NCBI GenBank assembly: GCA_005774595.1
Contig: VAUM01000050.1
Span: 1-9,219 of the forward strand
Length of the DNA: 9,219 nt
Reading direction: 5' to 3'
Source of the DNA: Actinomycetota bacterium
GTDB lineage: Bacteria; Actinomycetota; Coriobacteriia; Anaerosomatales; D1FN1-002
Part shown: in pieces, positions 1 to 6,083 of the stretch
Numbering within the stretch: position 1 is the stretch's first letter
Layout of the letters: the number at the start of each line of letters is the position of its first letter
Position numbers and translations under genes: made by a program
The notes under the pieces: model-generated
The model's database searches: none
What the model was told of the DNA's origin: nothing
The model's input: only the letters and a program-made list of their open reading frames with translations

Positions 1-60
1 GCCGGCGTCACCGGTGACGTCACATACGACGTCACATACGACGTCGTATGTGACGCCGGC
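1..60. repeat. Nested direct and inverted repeat cluster inside mtaB
   Basis: The 60 bases divide cleanly into GCCGGC (1-6), GTCACCGGTGAC (7-18, itself a palindrome), GTCACATACGAC (19-30), the same 12-mer again (31-42), its exact reverse complement GTCGTATGTGAC (43-54), and GCCGGC (55-60). Positions 31-54 therefore form a perfect 24-base palindrome, and 1-11 and 50-60 are perfect 11-base inverted repeats. The cluster is translated in frame as part of mtaB, where the doubled 12-mer encodes a doubled SHTT peptide. It touches the window edge, so its full extent is unknown. It could form a hairpin in DNA or mRNA; any function is unproven. Confidence 0.85.
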
Positions 61-949
61 AACCGGAGAGGCCCTCCGCGTCCGCGGCGCCGCCTTCCGC
101 ACGCGCGCCGACCTCAAGGTCGAGGACGGCTGCGACGCCCGTTGCGCCTACTGCATCGTGCCGGACGCCCGCGGGCCCGCGCGGTCAGTGCCATGGGACG
201 ACGTGCTCGCGCAGGTCGCCGCGCTCGCGACCGCCGGCGTGAGCGAGGTCGTCCTCACCGGCGTGAACCTCGGCCGCTACGCGGACACGGGCCGTGACCT
301 CGCAGACCTCGTCCGCGCGGTCGCTGCAGCCGGGATCCCGCGCGTGCGCCTCTCGAGCATCGAGCCGCTCGATCTGACCGAGCGCATGCTCACGGCGCTC
401 GCCGAGACGCCGCAGGTCTGCGCGCACCTGCACGTGCCGCTGCAGTCGGGCGCAGACGCGGTCCTCGCCGCGATGCGCCGCGGCTACACTGCCGCGCAGT
501 ACGCCGACGCGATCGCCCGAGCACGCGCGGCGCTGCCCGGCCTCGCCGTCACGACCGACGTCATCGCCGGCTTCCCCGGTGAGTCGCCGGACGACCACGC
601 CGCCACGATCGCGCTCTGCGAGCGTCTCGCCTTCGCCAAGTTGCACGTGTTCCGCTACTCGGAGCGCGAGGGCACGCCAGCCGCCACGATGCCCGGCAGC
701 GTCCCGCCGGCCACCCGCACTGCACGCGCGGCGGACCTGCGCGCCGCCGGCGAGCGGCTGCGCGCGACGTACCTGGCGGACGCGGCGCGCCGCCCCGAGC
801 CGCAGGAGGTCCTCGTCGAGCGCGTCCGTGCCGGCGTCGCCGAGGGAACCACGCGCGACTACGTCCACGTGACCTGGCCGGTCGCGGGCGGGGCGCGCGC
901 GGGTGACGTGGTCAGCGCGGAGCTGCGCGAGTCCGCCACGCTGCGCTGA
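2..949 (+). CDS. mtaB: tRNA (t6A37) methylthiotransferase MtaB-type, 3' part (5' end outside window)
   Basis: This is a radical SAM enzyme that adds a methylthio group to C2 of N6-threonylcarbamoyladenosine at tRNA position 37. Seen: the reading frame is open to the left edge. The radical SAM cysteines are at codons 131, 143 and 152 (CDARCAYC), in the context KVEDGC...CIVPDARG, which resembles MtaB more than MiaB. A TRAM-like RNA-binding tail covers roughly the last 50 residues (EVLVERVRAG...DYVHVTW). About 315 codons are visible, against roughly 430 for the family. The missing part is the N-terminal domain that binds the second Fe-S cluster, so the GTG at 14 is unlikely to be the true start. 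The stop is TGA at 947-949. The first 60 bases are a palindromic repeat cluster that encodes a Ser/Thr/His-rich interdomain linker (SHTTSHTTSY). The order mtaB then phoH agrees with the conserved block. The choice of MtaB over MiaB is strong but based on motif reading. Confidence 0.88.
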   Translation, partial: PASPVTSHTTSHTTSYVTPATGEALRVRGAAFRTRADLKVEDGCDARCAYCIVPDARGPARSVPWDDVLAQVAALATAGVSEVVLTGVNLGRYADTGRDLADLVRAVAAAGIPRVRLSSIEPLDLTERMLTALAETPQVCAHLHVPLQSGADAVLAAMRRGYTAAQYADAIARARAALPGLAVTTDVIAGFPGESPDDHAATIALCERLAFAKLHVFRYSEREGTPAATMPGSVPPATRTARAADLRAAGERLRATYLADAARRPEPQEVLVERVRAGVAEGTTRDYVHVTWPVAGGARAGDVVSAELRESATLR

Positions 950-975
950 CGCGTCGGGCGCGGGTCCCTCGGTGG

Positions 976-981
976 TAGAAT
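976..981 (+). promoter_or_regulatory. Possible -10 element upstream of phoH
   Basis: The 74-base gap between mtaB and phoH contains TAGAAT, one mismatch from the TATAAT consensus, 42 bases before the phoH start. No convincing TTGACA-like box lies 16-18 bases upstream. If it is real, phoH and the genes after it have their own promoter in addition to any readthrough from mtaB. This is inference from one hexamer. Confidence 0.3.
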
Positions 982-1023
982 CCGCGGCGTAGGCCCCCTC
1001 CGACAAGGAGCGCTCACCAGCCC

Positions 1024-2001
1024 GTGACCAAGACCGCGCAGATCCGCCTCGTCGTGCCAGCCGACATCCCGATGATCGACCTGCTGGGACACGGCGACCA
1101 CCTGCTCAAGCTGATCGAGGACCAGTTCGACGCCGACATCGGCGTGCGCGGCAACGAGATCTCGATCTCGGGCGGATCCGCGGAGAGCCAGGCGGTCTCT
1201 GCGCTCTTCGGCGAGCTCCTTCAGCTCCTCGAGGCAGGCCAGCCGCTCTCGGCGGACTCCATCGACCGCGCCATCGACATGCTCAAGTCCGGCGAGGACA
1301 GCCCCTCGGCCGTGTTCTCCGACGTCATCCTCACGCACCGAGGCAAGACGATCCGCCCGAAGACCGCGGGCCAGAAGCGCTACGTGGATGCGATCCGCAG
1401 CAATACGGTCACCTTCGGCATCGGCCCGGCCGGCACCGGCAAGACCTACCTCGCCATGGCGATGGCGGTCGAGGCGCTCAAGGCCAAGGAGGTCGGCCGC
1501 ATCATCCTCACGCGCCCGGCCGTCGAGGCGGGCGAGTCGCTCGGCTTCCTGCCGGGCAACCTCTACGAGAAGGTCGACCCCTACCTGCGGCCGCTGTACG
1601 ACGCGCTGTTCGACATGATGGACATCGAGAAGTCCACGTCGCTGACCGAGCGCGGCGTCATCGAGGTCGCGCCGCTCGCATTCATGCGCGGCCGCACGCT
1701 CAACGACTCGTTCATCATCCTCGACGAGGCCCAGAACACGAGCCCCGAGCAGATGAAGATGTTCCTGACGCGCCTCGGGTTCGGCAGCAAGGTCGTGGTG
1801 ACCGGTGACGTCACGCAGATCGACCTGCCGAAGGGCGCGTCGGGCCTGAAGCAGGTCCGCGAGATCCTCACCGGTATCACCGACGTGGCGTTCGTCGAGC
1901 TCAAGAGCAAGGACGTGGTGCGCCACAAGCTGGTCCAGCGCATCGTCACCGCCTACCACGAGTTCGAGGAGGCGCGCAGCGCCGAGAGGGGTGAGTCGTG
2001 A
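1024..2001 (+). CDS. phoH: PhoH-like P-loop ATPase
   Basis: This is a cytoplasmic PhoH-family ATPase of 325 residues, the usual length. The family is linked to RNA metabolism and phosphate stress; its exact substrate is not settled. Seen: an N-terminal region of about 60 residues resembling the KH-like domain of PhoH proteins; Walker A GPAGTGKT at residues 134-141; Walker B IILDEAQ at 231-237; and VVVTGDVTQIDLP at about 257-269, the highly conserved PhoH signature. The start is GTG. An AAGGAG ribosome binding site at 1005-1010 lies 13 bases upstream, rather far, but no better in-frame start exists. The gene overlaps ybeY by four bases (GTGA), so the two are probably translationally coupled. 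In many Firmicutes a membrane HD phosphohydrolase gene (pgpH/yqfF) sits between phoH and ybeY; it is absent here. Confidence 0.95.
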   Translation: MTKTAQIRLVVPADIPMIDLLGHGDHLLKLIEDQFDADIGVRGNEISISGGSAESQAVSALFGELLQLLEAGQPLSADSIDRAIDMLKSGEDSPSAVFSDVILTHRGKTIRPKTAGQKRYVDAIRSNTVTFGIGPAGTGKTYLAMAMAVEALKAKEVGRIILTRPAVEAGESLGFLPGNLYEKVDPYLRPLYDALFDMMDIEKSTSLTERGVIEVAPLAFMRGRTLNDSFIILDEAQNTSPEQMKMFLTRLGFGSKVVVTGDVTQIDLPKGASGLKQVREILTGITDVAFVELKSKDVVRHKLVQRIVTAYHEFEEARSAERGES

Positions 2002-2450
2002 GCGAGCGCGTCAGTGTGACCTCCCACCGCGACCCCGAGCCGCTCGACCTGGCCGCCTTCGAGCGCCTCGGCGAGTTCGTGCTCGACGCCGAGGACGTGA
2101 CGGGCGGCGCTGAGCTGTCGGTCGCGATCGTCGGCGAGGACGAGATGGCGAACCTCAACGAGCGCTACCGCGGCAAGGACGGCGCCACGGACGTCCTCAG
2201 CTTCCCCTGCGACGACCCCTGCCCCGTGCCCGGCGACGAGCCGGTCGCGCTCGGCGACGTCATCGTCGCGCCCGAGGTCGCCGCGCGCCAGGCCGCCGAG
2301 TACGGCTCGACCGTCGAGGCCGAGCTCGACCTGCTGCTCGTCCACGGCATCCTCCACCTGCTCGGCTACGACCACGAGTCCGATGCCGACGCCGAGGCGA
2401 TGCAGGCCCGCGAGCGCGAGCTGCTCGCGCGCTGGGCAGACGCCCGCTAG
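1998..2450 (+). CDS. ybeY: Endoribonuclease / rRNA maturation factor YbeY
   Basis: This is a zinc-dependent single-strand endoribonuclease involved in 16S rRNA 3'-end maturation and late 30S quality control. Seen: 150 residues, typical for the family, with the metal-binding signature HGILHLLGYDH, whose three histidines are H116, H120 and H126. The conserved block NERYRGKDGATDVLSFP is at about 54-70. The GTG start lies inside the phoH stop (GTGA overlap) and is preceded by the purine-rich GAGAGGGG at 1984-1991. The stop is TAG. The fusion gene that follows starts 11 bases later. Its position beside phoH and near era fits a ribosome-biogenesis role. Confidence 0.96.
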   Translation: MSERVSVTSHRDPEPLDLAAFERLGEFVLDAEDVTGGAELSVAIVGEDEMANLNERYRGKDGATDVLSFPCDDPCPVPGDEPVALGDVIVAPEVAARQAAEYGSTVEAELDLLLVHGILHLLGYDHESDADAEAMQARERELLARWADAR

Positions 2451-2461
2451 AGGGACGCGCG

Positions 2462-3163
2462 ATGCGCAGCCGCTCGTTGCTCTGGAGCTTCAACTACGCG
2501 ATCGAGGGGATCGTCTACGCCCTCAAGACGCAGCGGAACATGCGGATCCATGTGGCGCTGGCCATCGCGGTGCTCGTTGCGGCGCTCGCGCTGCGCATCT
2601 CCGCGCTCGAGTTCATCGCCCTGCTGTTCGCGATCTCGCTCGTGATCGTCACCGAGCTCGTGAACACCGCGCTCGAGAACGCTGTCGATCTCGCCGTCGA
2701 GCATTTCGACCCCGCCGCCAAGGCCGCCAAGGACGTCGCGGCCGGCGCGGTCCTGCTCGCGTCCGTGAGCGCGGTCGCGGTCGGCTACGTGGTCTTCTTC
2801 GGCCGCATCTCCGGGCCCACGCAGCACCTCTTCGCGTACCTGCGCGACATGCCCGCGCACCTCACCATCATCGCGCTCGGGCTGGCTGGCTTGCTCGCGC
2901 TCGCCGGCAAGTGGGCGTCGCACACCGGTACGTGGCTGTCGGGCGGCTGGCCGTCCGGGCACACCGCGCTGGCGATGGCGGCCGCGGCGTCGATCGGGTT
3001 CGTCACGCGCAACGTGCAGGCGACCCTGCTCGCGCTGTTCGTGGCGGCGCTCGTGGCGCAGTCGCGCGTGGAGTCCGAGCGGCACACGGTCACCCAGGTC
3101 GTCTCGGGCGCCGTGATCGGCTTCCTCGCGGCCACCTTCGTCTTCCAGGTGGCGTTCCGATGA
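2462..3163 (+). CDS. DgkA-type lipid kinase fused to PAP2 phosphatase
   Basis: This is a two-domain membrane protein of 233 residues. The N-terminal half (about 1-115) is a DgkA-family lipid kinase. It has the motif TELVNTALENAVDL at 64-77, in which E65, N68, E72 and D76 match the conserved catalytic and metal positions, and hydrophobic segments at about 30-45, 49-64 and 92-113. In Gram-positive bacteria this family phosphorylates undecaprenol or diacylglycerol. The C-terminal half is a PAP2-type phosphatase: PSGHTA at 164-169 (H167) and SRVESERH at 201-208 (H208), with membrane segments at about 132-149, 168-180, 187-200 and 212-230. The first PAP2 motif (K-x6-RP) is degenerate, and the Asp that normally follows the second catalytic His by four residues is Gln (Q212). 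It starts with ATG after AGGGA at 2451-2455. Kinase and phosphatase activities in one chain could cycle lipid phosphate, but substrate and direction are inferred. Confidence 0.9.
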   Translation: MRSRSLLWSFNYAIEGIVYALKTQRNMRIHVALAIAVLVAALALRISALEFIALLFAISLVIVTELVNTALENAVDLAVEHFDPAAKAAKDVAAGAVLLASVSAVAVGYVVFFGRISGPTQHLFAYLRDMPAHLTIIALGLAGLLALAGKWASHTGTWLSGGWPSGHTALAMAAAASIGFVTRNVQATLLALFVAALVAQSRVESERHTVTQVVSGAVIGFLAATFVFQVAFR

Positions 3164-3177
3164 GCGCGTGGAACGGC

Positions 3178-3183
3178 TACGCT
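3178..3183 (+). promoter_or_regulatory. Possible -10 element upstream of cdd
   Basis: The 87-base gap between the kinase-phosphatase gene and cdd contains TACGCT, which fits the loose TAnnnT pattern, about 68 bases before the cdd start. No clear -35 box is visible. The gap is the longest break in the plus-strand run after phoH, so an internal promoter is plausible but weakly supported. Confidence 0.15.
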
Positions 3184-3250
3184 ACGTGGTGGACGTGACG
3201 GAACGGCCCAGAAGGCTCCCGATGGCCGCGCCACCGACCGAGGAGGACCG

Positions 3251-3679
3251 ATGACCGAGATCACCGCCGCCGACTTGGCCCTGCTCGCGTTCGCGCGCGA
3301 GGCCCGCGAGAAGGCGTACGCGCCGTACTCGAAGTTCCGCGTGGGCGCGGCCGTCATGGCCGCCGACAACGAGATCTATCAGGGCTGCAATGTCGAGAAC
3401 GCCTCGTACGGCGCCACGCTGTGCGCCGAGCGCTCCGCCGCAGCGGCGTGCATCGCGACCGGACGCCGCGAGATCGTCGCCGTCGCCGTGGTCGGCGACT
3501 CCGACGCGCCCACGCCCCCGTGCGGCTGCTGCCGGCAGTTCCTCGCCGAGTTCGGACCGGACATGCGCGTCGTCATGGGCGGGGCGACCGACGCGGTCAT
3601 GGTCATGCGCCTCGACGAGCTGCTGCCCGAGGCGTTCGTCCGCGGCTACCTGGACCAGGACGAATTCGACGGTGACTGA
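3251..3679 (+). CDS. cdd: Cytidine deaminase
   Basis: This enzyme deaminates cytidine and deoxycytidine to uridine and deoxyuridine for pyrimidine salvage in the cytoplasm. Seen: 142 residues, the size of the small homotetrameric class. The zinc and catalytic motif CAE has C58 and E60, the second motif PCGCCRQ has C91 and C94, and the conserved stretches PYSKFRVGAAV and GCNVENASYG precede them. The ATG start has a strong ribosome binding site (AGGAGG at 3241-3246, spacer 4). The last 8 bases overlap the GTG start of era. Its position before era matches the conserved dgkA-cdd-era order. Downstream deoC acts on the deoxyribose phosphate that deoxynucleoside catabolism releases. Confidence 0.97.
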   Translation: MTEITAADLALLAFAREAREKAYAPYSKFRVGAAVMAADNEIYQGCNVENASYGATLCAERSAAAACIATGRREIVAVAVVGDSDAPTPPCGCCRQFLAEFGPDMRVVMGGATDAVMVMRLDELLPEAFVRGYLDQDEFDGD

Positions 3680-4610
3680 GCCGGCGGCACCCGGCGGGGC
3701 CGACCCGCTCGCGCCGGTCCGCAGCGGCTTCGTCGCGCTCGTCGGCCGGCCGAACGCCGGCAAGTCCACGCTGGTCAACGCGGCCGTCGGTGCGAAGGTC
3801 GCCATCACTTCGGACACCCCGCAGACCACCCGGCACCGCCTGCGCGCGGTGCTCGACCGCGACGACGCGCAGGTGGTCTTCGTCGACACGCCGGGCCTGC
3901 ACAAGCCGCTCGACGCGCTCGGGGAGGAGCTCAACCGCTCGTCGCTGCTCGCGCTCGGCGACGTCGACGTGGCGTGCCTCGTGATCGATGCGTCTGCCGA
4001 GGTGGGCCGAGGCGACGAGTGGGTCGCCAAGCGCGTGGCCGCCGCTCCCGGTGCCAAGCGCGTCCTCGTGCTCACGAAGGCCGACCTGGTCGCGCCGGAG
4101 GTCCTCGAACGCCGCTTGGACGCCGCACGCGCGCTGTGCGAGTTCGACGACGCGGTCGTCGTCTCGGCGACAGAGGGCTTCAACGTCGACGGCTTCGTCC
4201 AGGTCGTGGTGCGGCTGCTGCCGGAAGGCCCGCGCTACTTCCCGCGCGACGTCACCACCGACCAGCCCATCGAGGTCATGCTCGCCGAGTTCATCCGCGA
4301 GAAGGTCCTGCGCGCCATGCGCGACGAGGTCCCGCACGCGGTCGGCGTCGCCATCGAGGAGATCGATGTGACCGAGGCGACCGGCATGGTCACGATCCGC
4401 GCGGTCGTGTACGTGGAGCGCGAGTCGCAGAAGGGGATGATAGTGGGCAAGGGTGGCGCGATGATCAAGCGCATCGGCACCGAGGCTCGCGCCGACCTCG
4501 AGCGCCTGCTCGGCGGCAAGGTCTTCCTCGACCTGCGGGTGAAGGTGCGCAAGGACTGGCGCCGGGACTCCTCGCAGATCCGCAGGTTCGGCTACGGAGA
4601 GGGACTGTAG
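3672..4610 (+). CDS. era: GTPase Era
   Basis: This is an essential-type GTPase that binds the 3' end of 16S rRNA and assists 30S subunit assembly. Seen: 312 residues, close to the usual 300. G1 is GRPNAGKST at 25-33, a G2-region TTRHR follows, G3 is DTPG at 72-75, and G4 is TKAD at 135-138 (the usual form is NKxD; Thr for Asn is a known variant). The C-terminal KH domain contains GKGGAMIK at 259-266 and ends with DLRVKVRKDWRRD. The frame is open well upstream, but only the GTG at 3672 gives an N-terminus of the right length; it overlaps the cdd stop by 8 bases and has a weak AGGA 11 bases upstream. Translational coupling to cdd is likely. deoC begins 5 bases after the TAG stop. Confidence 0.96.
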   Translation: MTEPAAPGGADPLAPVRSGFVALVGRPNAGKSTLVNAAVGAKVAITSDTPQTTRHRLRAVLDRDDAQVVFVDTPGLHKPLDALGEELNRSSLLALGDVDVACLVIDASAEVGRGDEWVAKRVAAAPGAKRVLVLTKADLVAPEVLERRLDAARALCEFDDAVVVSATEGFNVDGFVQVVVRLLPEGPRYFPRDVTTDQPIEVMLAEFIREKVLRAMRDEVPHAVGVAIEEIDVTEATGMVTIRAVVYVERESQKGMIVGKGGAMIKRIGTEARADLERLLGGKVFLDLRVKVRKDWRRDSSQIRRFGYGEGL

Positions 4611-4615
4611 AGACC

Positions 4616-5299
4616 ATGGACAGGGACACGCTCGCTGCCGCGATCGACCAGACCATGCTCAAGCCGACGGTGGGCTTCGCCGAGGGGGCGCGCTGGATCG
4701 AGGCGAACGCCGCACTCGGCTTCGCCGCGCTGTGCGTCGCGCCGTTCCTCGTGCCGGTCGCCGCGCAGAAGCTCGCCGGCACGGCCACGAAGGTCTGCTC
4801 GGTGTGCGGCTTCCCGCTCGGGTACGCGAACACCGAGTCCAAGGCCGAGGAGGCCGCCCACCTGGTCGAACTCGGGTGCCAAGAGGTCGACATGGTGATG
4901 AACGTCGCGGCGTTCCTCGAAGGCGAGGACGGGTTCGTGGCCGACGACGTCGCGGCCGTGGTGGCGCAGGTGGAGCACGTGTCGGGCGGGTCTGCGCTGG
5001 TCAAGGTCATCATCGAGACCGGACATCTGGACGCCGCGCAGATCGCGCGCGCGGCCGTGCTCGTGGCCGACTCGGGCGCCGCGTTCGTGAAGACGTGCAC
5101 CGGCTTCGGACCGCGCGGCGCCACCGCCGACGACGTGCGCACGCTGCGCGCGGCCGTGGGCGAGCGCATCGGCGTGAAGGCGTCCGGCGGCATCCGCGAC
5201 CTGGTCGGCGCGCTCGAGATGCTCGACGCGGGCGCCACGCGGCTCGGGTCCTCCTCGGGCACGGAGATCCTCGACGCGCTGGCGCACGGGCGCGGGTAG
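4616..5299 (+). CDS. deoC: Deoxyribose-phosphate aldolase
   Basis: This aldolase splits 2-deoxyribose 5-phosphate into glyceraldehyde 3-phosphate and acetaldehyde, the last step of deoxynucleoside catabolism. Seen: 227 residues, typical for the shorter bacterial form. The Schiff-base lysine is in AFVKTCTGFG (K159), the second active-site lysine in GVKASGGIRD (K188), and the proton-relay Asp in EVDMVMN (D92). CVAPF, VCSVCGFPLG and KVIIETGHL are also well conserved. The ATG start lies 5 bases after the era stop; GGAGAGGGA at 4596-4604, inside the end of era, can serve as ribosome binding site. deoC is not a usual member of the era-recO block. With cdd it suggests deoxynucleoside salvage within this operon. 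Confidence 0.96.
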   Translation: MDRDTLAAAIDQTMLKPTVGFAEGARWIEANAALGFAALCVAPFLVPVAAQKLAGTATKVCSVCGFPLGYANTESKAEEAAHLVELGCQEVDMVMNVAAFLEGEDGFVADDVAAVVAQVEHVSGGSALVKVIIETGHLDAAQIARAAVLVADSGAAFVKTCTGFGPRGATADDVRTLRAAVGERIGVKASGGIRDLVGALEMLDAGATRLGSSSGTEILDALAHGRG

Positions 5300-5323
5300 C
5301 GCACCCGGCAGGCACACGCGCGC

Positions 5324-6058
5324 ATGCCCCCGTACAGCGCCCGCGCGCTCGTCCTGCGCAAGACCAAGCTCGGCGAGACCGACCTCATCCTCACGCTGCT
5401 CGCCGAGGACGGCCGCCAGCTGCGCGCGGTGGCGCGCGGCGCCCGCAAGCCCGGCTCGCGCTTCGGCGCGCGGCTCGAGCCCGGCGCGGTCGGCGACCTG
5501 CTGCTGCACACCGGGCGCACGCTCGATCACGTCACCTAGGCCGAGTGCGTGGAGATGCACGCCGGCCTGCGCGAGGACTACGACCGGTCGTGCGGCGCGG
5601 CCGTCGTGTTCGACTTCTGCGACAAGGTCTCGCTGGAGGGTCAGGCCGAGGAGCGCATGTTCCCGCTGGCCGTGACCGCACTCGACGTGCTCGCGGCCGC
5701 CGACGCCGCCGACGTGCGGGCGCTCGTGACGGCGTTCCTGATCAAGGCGATGGCGGTGCAGGGCTACCGGCCGCAGCTTGCTGGCTGCGTGCACTGCGCG
5801 AGCGAGAAGTGCGGCGCCGGGTTCTCGATCGAGGCGGGAGGCGTCGTGTGCGCCGAGTGCGCGGGCGAGGACGAGGCGGTCGTGCCGCTGTCGTCGGCGG
5901 GGCGGAGCGCGATCGGCGCGCTCATGGGCGCGAGGATGGCCGAGGTCGCGGCACTCGGGGTGCCGGACGAAGTGCTCGACGGGGTCGCGCGCCTCGTGCG
6001 CACGTTCGTGCAGCACCACCTGCCGGCGCGCATGAAGTCGCTCGGGTTCTTGGGGTAG
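5324..6058 (+). pseudogene. recO: DNA repair protein RecO, interrupted by an in-frame TAG
   Basis: RecO helps load RecA onto SSB-coated DNA in the RecFOR recombination-repair pathway. The frame reads as a normal RecO of about 244 residues except for a TAG at 5537-5539 (codon 72). The upstream half (5324-5539, 71 residues) is the N-terminal OB-fold: ARALVLRKTKLGETDLILTLL, then RLEPGAVGDLLLHTGRTLDHVT. The downstream half (in frame; a GTG at 5549 could begin it) is the helical and zinc-finger part, with C155/C158 and C176/C179. The residue lost sits in the context T-x-A-E, where the family commonly has Gln, so one C-to-T change (CAG to TAG) explains it. Neighbouring genes end in TAG (ybeY, era, deoC, and recO itself), which argues against TAG being generally reassigned. 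Explanations are a real nonsense mutation, a sequencing error or suppression. No strong ribosome binding site precedes the second half. Confidence 0.88.
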
Positions 6059-6064
6059 GGGGAT

Positions 6065-6083
6065 GCCGCGCCTCAGGCGCCGC
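6065..6083. terminator. Weak hairpin between convergent recO and ppx/gppA
   Basis: GCCGCGCC and GGCGCCGC can pair with one mismatch around a 3-base loop, where recO and the phosphatase gene converge. The hairpin overlaps the end of the phosphatase coding sequence and has no T-run on either side, so an intrinsic terminator is only a possibility. The stops are 14 bases apart. Confidence 0.2.

Noticed and set aside
1801..1814. A 14-base sequence, ACCGGTGACGTCAC, identical to positions 10-23 of the repeat cluster
   Set aside because: In phoH it encodes part of the strongly conserved VTGDVTQ motif in a different frame. With this base composition the match is most simply coincidence, and no other repeat unit is present there.
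859..1959. A 366-codon minus-strand open frame opposite phoH
   Set aside because: It lies wholly antisense to mtaB and phoH, has no recognisable family features, and mirrors the codon bias of the real gene.
3390..3671. N-terminal extension of Era by 94 residues
   Set aside because: The stretch is a shadow of cdd in another frame. Era homology begins just after the GTG at 3672, which gives a normal 312-residue protein.
5537..5539. TAG reassigned to an amino acid (for example pyrrolysine) throughout this genome
   Set aside because: ybeY, era, deoC and recO all end at TAG with normal protein lengths, so TAG works as a stop here. Site-specific readthrough alone remains possible.
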